A program made the position numbers and the translations under genes. Positions 6,868 through 14,442 of a stretch of 22,571 nucleotides of DNA are shown here, piece after piece (positions within the stretch are counted from its first letter, which is position 1; every line of letters starts with the position of its first letter). The stretch is from an uncultured Acidimicrobiaceae bacterium (GTDB taxonomy: Bacteria > Actinomycetota > Acidimicrobiia > Acidimicrobiales > Bog-793). Under the pieces are notes generated by a model. That model worked only from the letters and a program-made list of their open reading frames with translations, was not told the DNA's origin and did not search any database. The stretch is from positions 1 to 22,571 of the forward strand of contig CAIVND010000084.1 of the NCBI GenBank assembly GCA_903907185.1. The letters run 5' to 3'.

Positions 6868-7641
6868 TCAGCTCTGGTGAAGTTTGGTGATTGCAATCGT
6901 ATTCGATGGCGTTTTGACCTTGAACGACTGATTCCATTTTGAAAGTGTCGAAGTCTCAGTCGTTGTACCGGACGTTGCCTGTTCACCGAGCGGCAGCATT
7001 TTGCCGGTCCGCGGAAGTGTCAAGGTTTCGGTGACGGTGTTGCCGCTACTCGTTGTCGTCCAGCTGATGTCATAGGTCAATTTGTTGTTGACGGTGATTG
7101 AAGGAGTCACCGTGAAATTGGCCGTTGCAGGAACAAGGTGACTGAGGATGCTCTTCGCGGTCATGGAGGTGGCAAACGTCTTGTACTGCGTTGAGTTTGA
7201 TTTGATAGAAATCCACTTATTGCCAACGAGCGCGAGATCATCTGACGGGAGCGCAAAGAAGGCCGTCAGGCCGGAGGAGTTGCCGTGGAGATAGACGTTG
7301 TTCTTTGTGAGGATGACATCGGCGGTCTCTCCACCTGACGTGGTGTGCTGTAGGCCAGTGTTCACTCCTGCAGTGAGTGTTATCGACTCCGTCTGTTTCG
7401 AAGAACTCTGAACGGCACCGATCTTCACCTGAACCGCTGTCACATGCGCAATGGCGCTCTTCATCTCGCTCAAAAGTGTCTTTGCGGTGGGGGTGCTGTG
7501 CGCAATAGCGAGCTGTACGTTTGAAGCACTAGAGGGAAGGGCAAAAAACCCTGTTAGGCCCGCAGCAAATGCGACGGCGGCGGTGACAGAGCCCATCGAC
7601 CTGAGGATATGACTCGGCCTTGCATTGTTCCAGTTCGACAC
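6868..7641 (-). CDS. Secreted beta-rich protein of unknown function (LppX/LolA-like by look)
   Basis: 257 residues with GTG start at 7641, preceded by a purine-rich AGAGAGAAG that can act as SD. Residues 17-35 are hydrophobic (GSVTAAVAFAAGLTGFFAL) and followed by PSSAS, consistent with a Sec signal peptide cleaved near residue 39. No lipobox Cys is present. The mature part is Ser/Thr-rich with alternating hydrophobic strands, resembling the half-barrel of LppX/LprG- or LolA-like carriers; this is only an impression of pattern. It lies 50 nt downstream of the LytR_C-domain gene on the same strand, likely in one operon, which suggests a cell-envelope role. No catalytic motif is seen. Confidence 0.75.
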   Translation of the reverse strand: MSNWNNARPSHILRSMGSVTAAVAFAAGLTGFFALPSSASNVQLAIAHSTPTAKTLLSEMKSAIAHVTAVQVKIGAVQSSSKQTESITLTAGVNTGLQHTTSGGETADVILTKNNVYLHGNSSGLTAFFALPSDDLALVGNKWISIKSNSTQYKTFATSMTAKSILSHLVPATANFTVTPSITVNNKLTYDISWTTTSSGNTVTETLTLPRTGKMLPLGEQATSGTTTETSTLSKWNQSFKVKTPSNTIAITKLHQS

Positions 7642-7691
7642 TGCATCTTCTCTCTATATGGTCAAATGAGCGAATGGTTGATCCGCATAGG

Positions 7692-8300
7692 TTAGGAACT
7701 GACGACGCTAGTAAATGAACTACCGGTTGTGAGCTGAATTTCTCCTGAGGGAATCGTAGATGACTCATGAAAGACCACCGAGCCGTTGATATAGCGAGCG
7801 AGCGTCTGTGCTGAGGCCAAAAGACCTGGTGGATAGTCGATAACGCTTGAGGTAAAGCTATAACTCGAAGCGTTAGCGGTCCCATTGACGCGAAATCCGT
7901 CGGCCTGTAGGGCAGTCGATACTGACGAAGCCTGACCAGAGGTACCCGATCCATTGACGACCTCAACGAGCACACTTGAGGGCGAAACCCCAGCAAGAGT
8001 GGTCGTTGTGGCTGTTGGTGCCGTCGTAGTGGTGGTAGAGGTCGACGTCGCGGTATGACGGGGAGTTGAGCTACTCGTCGTCGGTGAGCTCGCGGCGAGT
8101 GTCGTAGAAGAGCCCGAGAGGGACAGTGTCGATGGGGTCGGTGAGCCCTTTGAATTGTGGTGCAGCAGAGTAAAAGCCAGACCAAGAAGTACCACGATAA
8201 TGGCCGTTCCCGAGACAACCCAGATCGATCGTGAGCCATGGCCACGCCGATGTCTGGGTGGCTGAAAGCCAAAATAGGCACGGATAGTTTGACGAGGCAC
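7692..8300 (-). CDS. Membrane-anchored LytR C-terminal domain protein
   Basis: 202 residues. Layout: basic cytoplasmic N-terminus (1-25), one transmembrane helix (about 27-45, SIWVVSGTAIIVVLLGLAF), a Ser/Thr/Pro-rich linker (52-102) with runs of Thr, and a LytR_C-type domain (about 110-190) starting VLVEVVNGSGTSGQA. The LytR_C domain is found at the ends of LytR-CpsA-Psr proteins and in stand-alone wall proteins; here the LCP catalytic domain is absent. The GTG start has no SD and lies 6 nt after a minus-strand TAACCT, so it is likely leaderless. It diverges from nudC and is followed by a secreted protein. Confidence 0.82.
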   Translation of the reverse strand: MPRQTIRAYFGFQPPRHRRGHGSRSIWVVSGTAIIVVLLGLAFTLLHHNSKGSPTPSTLSLSGSSTTLAASSPTTSSSTPRHTATSTSTTTTTAPTATTTTLAGVSPSSVLVEVVNGSGTSGQASSVSTALQADGFRVNGTANASSYSFTSSVIDYPPGLLASAQTLARYINGSVVFHESSTIPSGEIQLTTGSSFTSVVSS

Positions 8301-8305
8301 CGCGC

Positions 8306-8329
8306 TAGGTTACCGTGCGACCTAACCTA
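8306..8329. promoter_or_regulatory. Symmetric divergent leaderless promoter pair
   Basis: TAGGTTA (8306-8312) and TAACCTA (8323-8329) are exact reverse complements 10 bp apart. Each arm supplies a TAACCT hexamer. On the plus strand TAACCT 8323-8328 is 6 nt before the nudC GTG (8335). On the minus strand TAACCT 8312-8307 is 6 nt before the LytR_C-gene GTG (8300). Neither gene has a spaced SD. The two -10 elements point away from each other and almost touch, so two polymerases could not occupy both at once. Confidence 0.6.
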
Positions 8330-8334
8330 ATGAG

Positions 8335-9249
8335 GTGATACTCGCTGACGACCTCTTCACACTTCCCTTTGGTGGATTTGATCTGAATCGTGCCGCTGAA
8401 CTGCGTAAAGATGCAGATCGACTTGCAGATCTTTGGGCAGATGCGAAGAGCCGTCTGCTCCTCGTGCGCAACCACCACGAAGTTGCAATCGATCAACAGA
8501 ACAAGATTGACTGGTTAAGTTGCCGGCTCGTTGGCAACTATGTCCCAGAATCATCGATCTTCCTCGGTCTTGATGTCGATGGCCAAGCCCTCTTTGCACA
8601 GTCAGCAGACAGTTCACCCGCCGATGTCCTTGCAAATATCGAAGAACCTGCATTTGCAAGTTTGCGCGATGTTGCCCTTGGACTCGATCCGGTGGATCAA
8701 TCTGCCGCCGCGCTTGCCGTGGCGCTTGTGACCTGGCACGCACGTTCATCATTCTGCTCAAACTGCGGGTCGTCGACAACGATCAGTGAGGCAGGTCACG
8801 TCCGGAGCTGTTCTAACTGTCAGCACTCGATCTTTCCCAGAAGCGATGCTGCAGTGATCATGCTCGTCAGCGATGGGGACTACTGCGTGCTCGGGCGGCG
8901 GATCGGATCGGCGCTAAACCGTTGGTCGACGCTTGCCGGTTTTGTTGAGGCGGGGGAATCTCCTGAGGCAGCTCTTCGCCGGGAGGTGTACGAAGAGGTT
9001 GGACTCTATGTTGACCAACTTCGCTATCGAGGAAGTCAACCCTGGCCTTTCCCTTCCTCGTTGATGCTTGCCTACGAGGCACATGCACCCTTTGGCGAGC
9101 TTGCAGTTAACGAGGAACACACCGAGGTTCGGTGGTTCCACCGTGATGAGGTGCGATCAAGCCTTTCATCTGGGTCGATGGCTGTGCCCTCAGGACTGTC
9201 CGCAGGCGGCCATCTCATCTCCAACTGGATTAAAACCGGAGAAGAGTAA
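8335..9249 (+). CDS. nudC: NAD(H) pyrophosphatase / NudC-type Nudix hydrolase
   Basis: 304 residues. Order of parts: an N-terminal domain (1-135), a zinc ribbon with C141, C144, C159 and C162 (FCSNCG and SCSNCQ), and a Nudix box at 202-224 with GX5EX7REVYEEVGL. The NudC signature SQPWPFPSS at 234-242 follows. The enzyme hydrolyses NAD(H) to NMN(H) and AMP and can remove NAD caps from RNA. The GTG start at 8335 has no properly spaced SD and is 6 nt after TAACCT, so translation is predicted to begin at the mRNA 5' end. It is divergent from the LytR_C-domain gene. All key motifs are intact. Confidence 0.92.
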   Translation: MILADDLFTLPFGGFDLNRAAELRKDADRLADLWADAKSRLLLVRNHHEVAIDQQNKIDWLSCRLVGNYVPESSIFLGLDVDGQALFAQSADSSPADVLANIEEPAFASLRDVALGLDPVDQSAAALAVALVTWHARSSFCSNCGSSTTISEAGHVRSCSNCQHSIFPRSDAAVIMLVSDGDYCVLGRRIGSALNRWSTLAGFVEAGESPEAALRREVYEEVGLYVDQLRYRGSQPWPFPSSLMLAYEAHAPFGELAVNEEHTEVRWFHRDEVRSSLSSGSMAVPSGLSAGGHLISNWIKTGEE

Positions 9250-9292
9250 GAGTTTGATCGCAGCAGGCAACATTTGACTCAAACGGTCACGG

Positions 9293-9298
9293 TACGCT
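9293..9298 (+). promoter_or_regulatory. Possible -10 element for the 9326 hydrolase
   Basis: TACGCT fits TANNNT. A TTGACT at 9274-9279 lies 13 nt upstream, shorter than the usual spacer. Unlike the leaderless genes, a leader of about 20 nt with a good SD would follow. The same 8-mer GGTACGCT occurs before rimO. Confidence 0.3.
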
Positions 9299-9325
9299 CA
9301 AGGAACTAAAGAGGGGGAGAAAGAG

Positions 9326-9952
9326 ATGTCAGATTTTCTCGACGCGTCGCAACGGATGGTTGAGCTTTCACATGGTCGCACTCGCTACTTTGATGCCGGA
9401 GAGGGAACACCCACCATCCTTCTCCACGGAGTTGGATTCAGCGCTGGTGGAACGAGTTGGTATCGAAACATCGAAGCCCTCTCGGCGGGAGTTCGTGTCC
9501 TCGCCGTAGATTTTGTTGGTTGGGGTCTTGGCGATCGCCTGGAACAGGGTTATTCATTTGCTTATCTTGTCGACTTTGTTCGCGAGTTCCAAGATGCGCT
9601 CGGTATCGCCAAATCAAACATCGTTGGCCACTCCATGGGAGGTTGGATCGCCTCGCTCTTTGCCTATGAGAGTCCGGAACGCGTTTCTCGCCTTGCGCTC
9701 ACCGCTAGTGGCGGTGTGGCGACAAGAACGCTTTCGCAGATGACTGAATTTCAACCACCAAGCAAGGAACAGACATTTACTCGGATCTCGTCACTTGATG
9801 GCCTTTCGTTAGAGGATGCGGCCGACTGGACAGAGTACGACTGGGCGAACATGCAGGCTCCTTCTGCCCTCGAAAGTTACCGAAAGATTCTTGCCAACAT
9901 GAATGTTGCTGAGACCCGATCGCGATACAGCACACTCCGACGTCTTCCTTGA
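9326..9952 (+). CDS. Alpha/beta hydrolase, N-terminal part, truncated by frameshift
   Basis: 208 codons from an ATG with a strong SD (GGGGGAG, 6-7 nt upstream). The fold is clear: ILLHGVGFSAGG with the oxyanion HG, VLAVDFVGWGLGD, and the nucleophile elbow GHSMGGW with Ser103. The overall look is near the meta-cleavage-product hydrolase and haloperoxidase-like branches. The frame stops at TGA 9950-9952 in the middle of the fold; the remainder, carrying the Asp and His of the triad, continues in the frame one base back. As read, the product cannot have a complete catalytic triad. The substrate is not determinable. Confidence 0.8.
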   Translation: MSDFLDASQRMVELSHGRTRYFDAGEGTPTILLHGVGFSAGGTSWYRNIEALSAGVRVLAVDFVGWGLGDRLEQGYSFAYLVDFVREFQDALGIAKSNIVGHSMGGWIASLFAYESPERVSRLALTASGGVATRTLSQMTEFQPPSKEQTFTRISSLDGLSLEDAADWTEYDWANMQAPSALESYRKILANMNVAETRSRYSTLRRLP

Positions 9953-10131
9953 TTGGAGCAGAGACTTTGGTTGCTTGGGGTGTGAACGACGATGTCAATG
10001 CTTACGCACTTGGTGAACAGACGGCCAAGCTCATCCCGCGGTCAAAGTTGGTGACCTTTGATTGTGGTCACATGGTCCCTCAAGAACGAGCGACAGAGCT
10101 CAACGAGGCACTACTCGAGTTCTTTGCCTAG
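9949..10131 (+). pseudogene. C-terminal remainder of the frameshifted alpha/beta hydrolase
   Basis: About 60 codons reading LIGAETLVAWGVNDDVNAY and later FDCGHMVPQERA. These hold the expected triad Asp (WGVNDD) and His (CGHMVP), the two residues missing from the upstream part. The two parts join if one base is added near 9949 (CCT followed by TTG ATT GGA), giving an ordinary hydrolase of about 268 residues. The segment has no SD of its own. A lost T in a CTTCCTT context, by mutation or sequencing error, is the simplest explanation. No canonical slippery heptamer for programmed -1 frameshifting is visible. Confidence 0.78.
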
Positions 10132-10146
10132 CTATCTTCGATAGCT
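10130..10146. terminator. Hairpin between convergent genes, possible bidirectional terminator
   Basis: AGCTATC-TTC-GATAGCT is a perfect 7-bp stem with a 3-nt loop, starting within the stop codon of the hydrolase remnant and 15 bp before the stop of the opposing membrane-protein gene. There is no T-run, and the stem is A/T-rich, so it is a weak candidate. Confidence 0.35.
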
Positions 10147-10160
10147 TGAGCTGAATCTAT

Positions 10161-12401
10161 CTATCGATAGTGATAGGCGGTGGAGACGGCAAACTTGGTC
10201 GTTGTTTGCTCTGATCTCGCGACAACAGGCGGATGGCCATTCTGTGCCTGTTGCGCCTTGGCTGTCGCGTCTAGCCAGATCTCACCACCCGCGCCTGCAC
10301 GTGAGGGTTTCCCAATTGCTTCGGTAAACCAATGTGCAATCTCGCTGGAATCGCGCAGTCCAAGGTCTACGACAACTGTCTGAACCCGATTGTTGATGAT
10401 GAACTCGCGAAGTTGTCGCTCAGTCTTGGGATTTACCGTGCCTGTGGTCTCGCGACCAGTAATGAGAAGATTTTGGCCCGGTTGAAAGTCAGCGATGCCG
10501 AGGAGCTGTGAGTGCGCGCCACGGAGGCGAGTTTGGTTCGAGATCTTTACCAAGATGGGGCGAAGGCGACTAACCCAGACGATCAGTGTGTGGTTTTTCA
10601 TATTCACGGAGTCGATCGTCGCGTGGAGCGAGGAGCGAGTCTGGTAATGGTGAAAATTGTGGGTGTGCACAACGTTGATCTCGTTTGCAAGAAGAGTCAT
10701 CGAGGTTGCGTAGTCCGATGGAATTCCGGGTACTGGCGAGGGTGAGACGCTGTTCTCCAACATCGCCTGGACATTGGTCGGCGAAAGTGCGGGTGGAACC
10801 AGCGAAGCCTCGCCGGTGGCGGATGGGACGAGTACATAGCCTCCATAGAGTTTGAACCGCATCTGGCTCAGGGCCTGCCAAAGCATCGGTGTATCCGCAA
10901 AGACTGAAGGGTATGGGTACGCAAGTACTCGACTTCCCGTCGGCACGATCGCAAGACCCTTCTTCGACTCCGCCCAATTCACTCGGATTCGGTAGCTGTG
11001 ATAGGGGAACGCTGGTAGAAGGGTAAGCACGGCGGTAGCCGTCACAATCCATCCAACGAGTTGTCCGGTGAGGTCATGCCTGGAACGAACAGGTAGCCAA
11101 AGCCCGGTGTGTCCCTCGCTGGTTCGCTCTTCGTGTATCCAGTCGAGTCCAAGCACGACAAGTAGGGTCACAAAGAACAACACGTATAACGAGAATCGAA
11201 CGGGTAGGAGGTTCTCAAGGAGTGGAAGGTGGTTCATCTTTCGAAAGGGAAGATTGAAGGGGAGGGTCCACTTCCTACCGTCGATGATCAGCTTTGGTCC
11301 AAGTGAGAGTAAAAATATCGTGGAAATCAGCAGTGAGAGGTAGAGGGGCCAAAGCTTTCTCCAAAAGCGGACGACGAGATAGACGGAGATTCCAATGAGT
11401 GGAATTCCTAGGTAGGTGCCGTTCTCGCTGAGGTCGCTCGCGCCCGCTACAAGATTGGAACCGATCTCTGCAAGATGTCGGGGCGCGGTGAGCTGTGCGA
11501 GCGTGGGAACTATTGGACCAAGCAGGTCGGCGTTAAAGACATTTACGTAGCCCTGCGCTGGGCCGGTGTAGTGAGCATGTCCATGCACCATGTACCAGAT
11601 TGGATATCCAAGGAGCGGCACGACGACCAACGCAACGAAAGGGAGAGCCCGCAACAGATGCGGTAGCCGGCGTGGCACCTCTCTTACACAGAGCAGCGAG
11701 AGATAGAAGATTGCAATGAACGCGACGATCGCTGTCGTAGCGAGCACCTCTGCGGAGATAAAAAATTGCGCGACGATGAACGTTCCAAGTAGAAGCCCCC
11801 ACCGACGAGCGCTTTCGCGTTGCGTGACCACAAGTTCGTAGACCGCGTACAAGATGAGCGGCGGAAGTGGCACAAAGGTCAAATTGAGATGAAGTGAACC
11901 TTGGGTGATCATGTAGGGGGAAAAGCCGTAGAGGAGGCCGCCAACAAGAGCGGCGAAATTCCAGCTCACAATCCGTTTGAATACCCAGTAGGCCGCGTAC
12001 GCAGAGAGAGTGAAGGCAAGCCATCTGAGCAGGTTCAAGCTCGCGACCGGGCTAACCAGCATGGTTAGCGGCGCGGTAACAAGACCAAGCAGTGGCATCC
12101 CGGTGTTCTGAGCGAGGTTGACTCCAGTTGGGTAGTTGACGAGATCGGTATAGAACGGGTTGTGCAGATGCAAAATGGCGTAAGGCGTGTAGGCAAGGAA
12201 CCAGGTTGTCTGCACGATGTCGTAGTTGGTGTAACTGTTCAGGTGACTTCGATCACCTGGAAATACCGGAAAATTAGCCACGAGCGCAATCGCCGCGTAC
12301 ATCAAGAACGCCAGAGTCTTTCGATAGCAAAGAATTCGAAAGAACAGAACCTGAGATCGACCCCGTAGATGGGTGATCGATGAGGTGGGTAGTGCGGACA
12401 T
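10161..12401 (-). CDS. Large polytopic membrane protein, GT-C glycosyltransferase-like
   Basis: 746 residues with about ten or more hydrophobic helices in the first 470 residues, then a soluble C-terminal part (about 480-746). The first extracytoplasmic loop holds an acidic motif (YTNYDIVQTTWFLAY, Asp61) followed by NPFYTDLVNYPTG, the position where GT-C fold glycosyltransferases keep their catalytic Asp. Such proteins transfer sugars from lipid-phosphate donors at the outer face of the membrane. No named family can be assigned by eye; a YfhO-like or other uncharacterised membrane family is possible. No SD precedes the ATG. A plausible promoter TTCGAT-N17-TATCCT ends 9 nt before it, so the leader would be only a few nucleotides. 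Confidence 0.75.
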   Translation of the reverse strand: MSALPTSSITHLRGRSQVLFFRILCYRKTLAFLMYAAIALVANFPVFPGDRSHLNSYTNYDIVQTTWFLAYTPYAILHLHNPFYTDLVNYPTGVNLAQNTGMPLLGLVTAPLTMLVSPVASLNLLRWLAFTLSAYAAYWVFKRIVSWNFAALVGGLLYGFSPYMITQGSLHLNLTFVPLPPLILYAVYELVVTQRESARRWGLLLGTFIVAQFFISAEVLATTAIVAFIAIFYLSLLCVREVPRRLPHLLRALPFVALVVVPLLGYPIWYMVHGHAHYTGPAQGYVNVFNADLLGPIVPTLAQLTAPRHLAEIGSNLVAGASDLSENGTYLGIPLIGISVYLVVRFWRKLWPLYLSLLISTIFLLSLGPKLIIDGRKWTLPFNLPFRKMNHLPLLENLLPVRFSLYVLFFVTLLVVLGLDWIHEERTSEGHTGLWLPVRSRHDLTGQLVGWIVTATAVLTLLPAFPYHSYRIRVNWAESKKGLAIVPTGSRVLAYPYPSVFADTPMLWQALSQMRFKLYGGYVLVPSATGEASLVPPALSPTNVQAMLENSVSPSPVPGIPSDYATSMTLLANEINVVHTHNFHHYQTRSSLHATIDSVNMKNHTLIVWVSRLRPILVKISNQTRLRGAHSQLLGIADFQPGQNLLITGRETTGTVNPKTERQLREFIINNRVQTVVVDLGLRDSSEIAHWFTEAIGKPSRAGAGGEIWLDATAKAQQAQNGHPPVVARSEQTTTKFAVSTAYHYR

Positions 12402-12410
12402 GGCAGGAGA

Positions 12411-12439
12411 AGGATAGTGCAGATCGTGATTACATCGAA
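12411..12439 (-). promoter_or_regulatory. Predicted promoter of the GT-C-like membrane gene
   Basis: On the minus strand TTCGAT and TATCCT are separated by exactly 17 nt, and TATCCT (12416-12411) is 9 nt before the ATG at 12401. This is the best -35/-10 pair among the SD-less genes in the window. The remaining gap up to the helicase stop at 12489 shows nothing else. Confidence 0.4.
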
Positions 12440-12488
12440 GTCACATTTGGGCTGTCTGTGCAGCTAGGGGGAGTGCAGACGCTCGGGA

Positions 12489-14345
12489 TCAGCGCAGACC
12501 TTGCCTACTAAGAAGCGCGCGGCCCTCAGCGAAGGCCTGCTTGGCCCGAACAGGGTCGACCCGACGCTCTTCGGTTAACTCGTCGAGCAATTTGGCCAGC
12601 TCTTCGAGGTACGGAGATGGTTCACGGTTGAGGTTCTTCTTTCCAAAGGTTCGAACCCTTGCCCACGAGCAGTGCACCTCCTCAGAGGCTCGACTAAGAG
12701 CAACGTAGAGGAGTCGCTGCTCTTCGGCGAGGGCGGGTCGAGTCTTTGCTCGACTGATCGGAACGTAGCCACTTTCAAGACCGACAACAAAGACCACCGG
12801 CCACTCAAGCCCCTTTGCCCGATGGAAGCTTAAAAGGTCGACCGCGTTGTGGCGTTGTGGCACAAACTCCTGCCGAAGCGACTGTTCGAGATGTGACTGG
12901 AATCCGTCGGGCGAGGGTGCGGGATCAAGATCGCAATATTCGGCTGCGATTGAGATCAGTGTTGCAAGGTCTCCATTGTCGTCCTCGCTCTCCAAAAAGG
13001 GGGAACTTTCACTATCGCCGGAGGACGCGAATTCCGTATCCGCTTCGGCATCGGTTGGCGGTTCAAGGGTGATATCGGCGAGCCAGCTCCGAAAGATCTG
13101 CGCCCCCGACTGACGTCGGTCGACCTTGCTGTGGAGCATTGTTAGCGCTCGACGTACCGTCGAACGCTGAAGAAACTGGTCGGCCGCGGCTTGTCGATAG
13201 GGGATTCCGCAGGCACTGAGCGCCCGTTCAATGAGCGCGAGCTGAGCGTTTGTGCGTGCGAGAACGGCACAGTCGCCGTAGCGACCTTTCTGCAGTCCGT
13301 GTTGTCGTATCTGCTCTGCTATCGAGACCGACTCATCGATATCGGTTGCAAACGAGACGATGGTAGGGAGGGGTCCCTCCTCTCGCGCTGCGTCGGCAAT
13401 CTTCGTAGACGTTGGAAGGACGGCATGAGCAAACCTCACAAGCTGGCGCGTTGATCGATAATTTGTCGAAAGCACAAGTGTCGATGAACCGGGGTAGCGA
13501 GTTGAGAAGTTTTCCATCGCACTGGGATCAGCACCATTCCACCCGTAAATTGACTGACGAGCGTCACCGACGCAGAAGAGATCAGGTCGATCGCCCAGCC
13601 ATGCATCGAGCAGGTGAAGTTGAGCAGCATTGGCGTCTTGAAACTCGTCGACGAAGAGGTGACGAAACTTCCATCGTTGGGAGGCAGCAAAGGTCGCGTC
13701 CCGCGCGATTAACTCAGCGAGGGTCGTGAGCAGATCATCAAAGTCATAAAGACGACGTTTTTTCCGTTCGGTTTCGTAAGAAGCGTAACCCTCAGCGATA
13801 GCACCGAGATCGACAATGGGAGTTCGACCGGCGAGGTTGGCCTCGGTTGCATACACGTCGGGGGATATCATTCGCGCCTTCGCCCACTCGATCTCTCCTG
13901 CGAATCCAGAGAGGAGATCTCGCCGATCCATTGGAGATTTTGTCTGGCGACGGTTGGCGAAGTTCGGAAGAACTGCATTAAGTATCGGTGACTTTGATTC
14001 GAGAACGCGCGGCATCGGTCGTTCTCGCTCGAGAGCGCGTTGGCGAAGCTGCGCTAGTGCGATGCCATGAAATGTCCCAGCCGCAACACGCGAGGAAAGG
14101 CCCAGCGAATCGAGTCGATCTCGAAGTTCACGTGCCGCTTTTCGGGTGAAGGTGAGTGCAAGCGTGTTCTCTGCGGTTGCATCGCCGTTGAGAGTTCTCC
14201 ATGCGATGCGACGAGCAAGCACTCGAGTCTTTCCCGAACCGGCACCGGCGACGATCAGCAGTGGTGAGGCAAGCGAGGTAATCGCCGCGCGTTGAGAGGC
14301 GTCGCAGCCGCTGAGAATATGACTACCGTCGCCGAGCTCATCCAT
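12489..14345 (-). CDS. UvrD/PcrA-like superfamily 1A DNA helicase
   Basis: 618 residues if translation begins at ATG 14345. An ATG at 14429 in the same frame would add 28 residues, but they look unlike the family and would overlap the divergent hydrolase region. TACGGT (14358-14353) lies 7 nt before ATG 14345, supporting a leaderless start there. Helicase motifs in order: Walker A GAGSGKT (34-40), DEFQD (233-237), VGDARQSIYGW (259-269), NYRST (295-299), FHRAKGLEW (507-515) and LYVALSRA (546-553). The stretch between NYRST and FHRAKG is about 210 residues and includes an acidic Ser/Glu/Asp-rich segment (436-459), so the 2B subdomain seems reduced. ATP-driven 3'-5' unwinding in repair is expected from the family. 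It may be one of several UvrD-like paralogues; PcrA itself is usually longer. Confidence 0.85.
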   Translation of the reverse strand: MDELGDGSHILSGCDASQRAAITSLASPLLIVAGAGSGKTRVLARRIAWRTLNGDATAENTLALTFTRKAARELRDRLDSLGLSSRVAAGTFHGIALAQLRQRALERERPMPRVLESKSPILNAVLPNFANRRQTKSPMDRRDLLSGFAGEIEWAKARMISPDVYATEANLAGRTPIVDLGAIAEGYASYETERKKRRLYDFDDLLTTLAELIARDATFAASQRWKFRHLFVDEFQDANAAQLHLLDAWLGDRPDLFCVGDARQSIYGWNGADPSAMENFSTRYPGSSTLVLSTNYRSTRQLVRFAHAVLPTSTKIADAAREEGPLPTIVSFATDIDESVSIAEQIRQHGLQKGRYGDCAVLARTNAQLALIERALSACGIPYRQAAADQFLQRSTVRRALTMLHSKVDRRQSGAQIFRSWLADITLEPPTDAEADTEFASSGDSESSPFLESEDDNGDLATLISIAAEYCDLDPAPSPDGFQSHLEQSLRQEFVPQRHNAVDLLSFHRAKGLEWPVVFVVGLESGYVPISRAKTRPALAEEQRLLYVALSRASEEVHCSWARVRTFGKKNLNREPSPYLEELAKLLDELTEERRVDPVRAKQAFAEGRALLSRQGLR

Positions 14346-14352
14346 CCCTTGA

Positions 14353-14358
14353 ACCGTA
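14353..14358 (-). promoter_or_regulatory. Predicted -10 of the helicase gene
   Basis: TACGGT on the minus strand is 7 nt before ATG 14345. It helps choose this ATG over the one at 14429. No matching -35 is evident. Confidence 0.4.
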
Positions 14359-14429
14359 CACAAGGGAGCTGTCACTGGGAGAGCCGCAAAAGCGGCTCGG
14401 TTTGAGGTAAACCTCGTCACCGTGAGCAT

Positions 14430-14435
14430 TATCGT
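14430..14435 (+). promoter_or_regulatory. Predicted -10 of the hydrolase-murF operon
   Basis: TATCGT is followed by a 7-nt gap and the ATG at 14443. If correct, transcription begins near the ATG and the upstream GTG at 14422 is not used. Confidence 0.4.
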
Positions 14436-14442
14436 TAAAAGA

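Noticed and set aside
7975..8150. Repetitive-looking tract inside the LytR_C-domain gene
   Set aside because: It encodes the Ser/Thr/Pro-rich stalk and is low-complexity coding sequence, not a DNA repeat family.
7529..8281. Minus-strand 250-codon frame overlapping the LytR_C gene in another frame
   Set aside because: The LytR_C frame has a membrane helix, linker and a recognisable domain; the alternative is Arg/Pro/His-rich without motifs.
14346..14429. N-terminal extension of the helicase to ATG 14429
   Set aside because: The extra 28 residues look unlike the family, and a TANNNT hexamer sits 7 nt before ATG 14345; the longer form would also overlap the divergent gene's upstream GTG.
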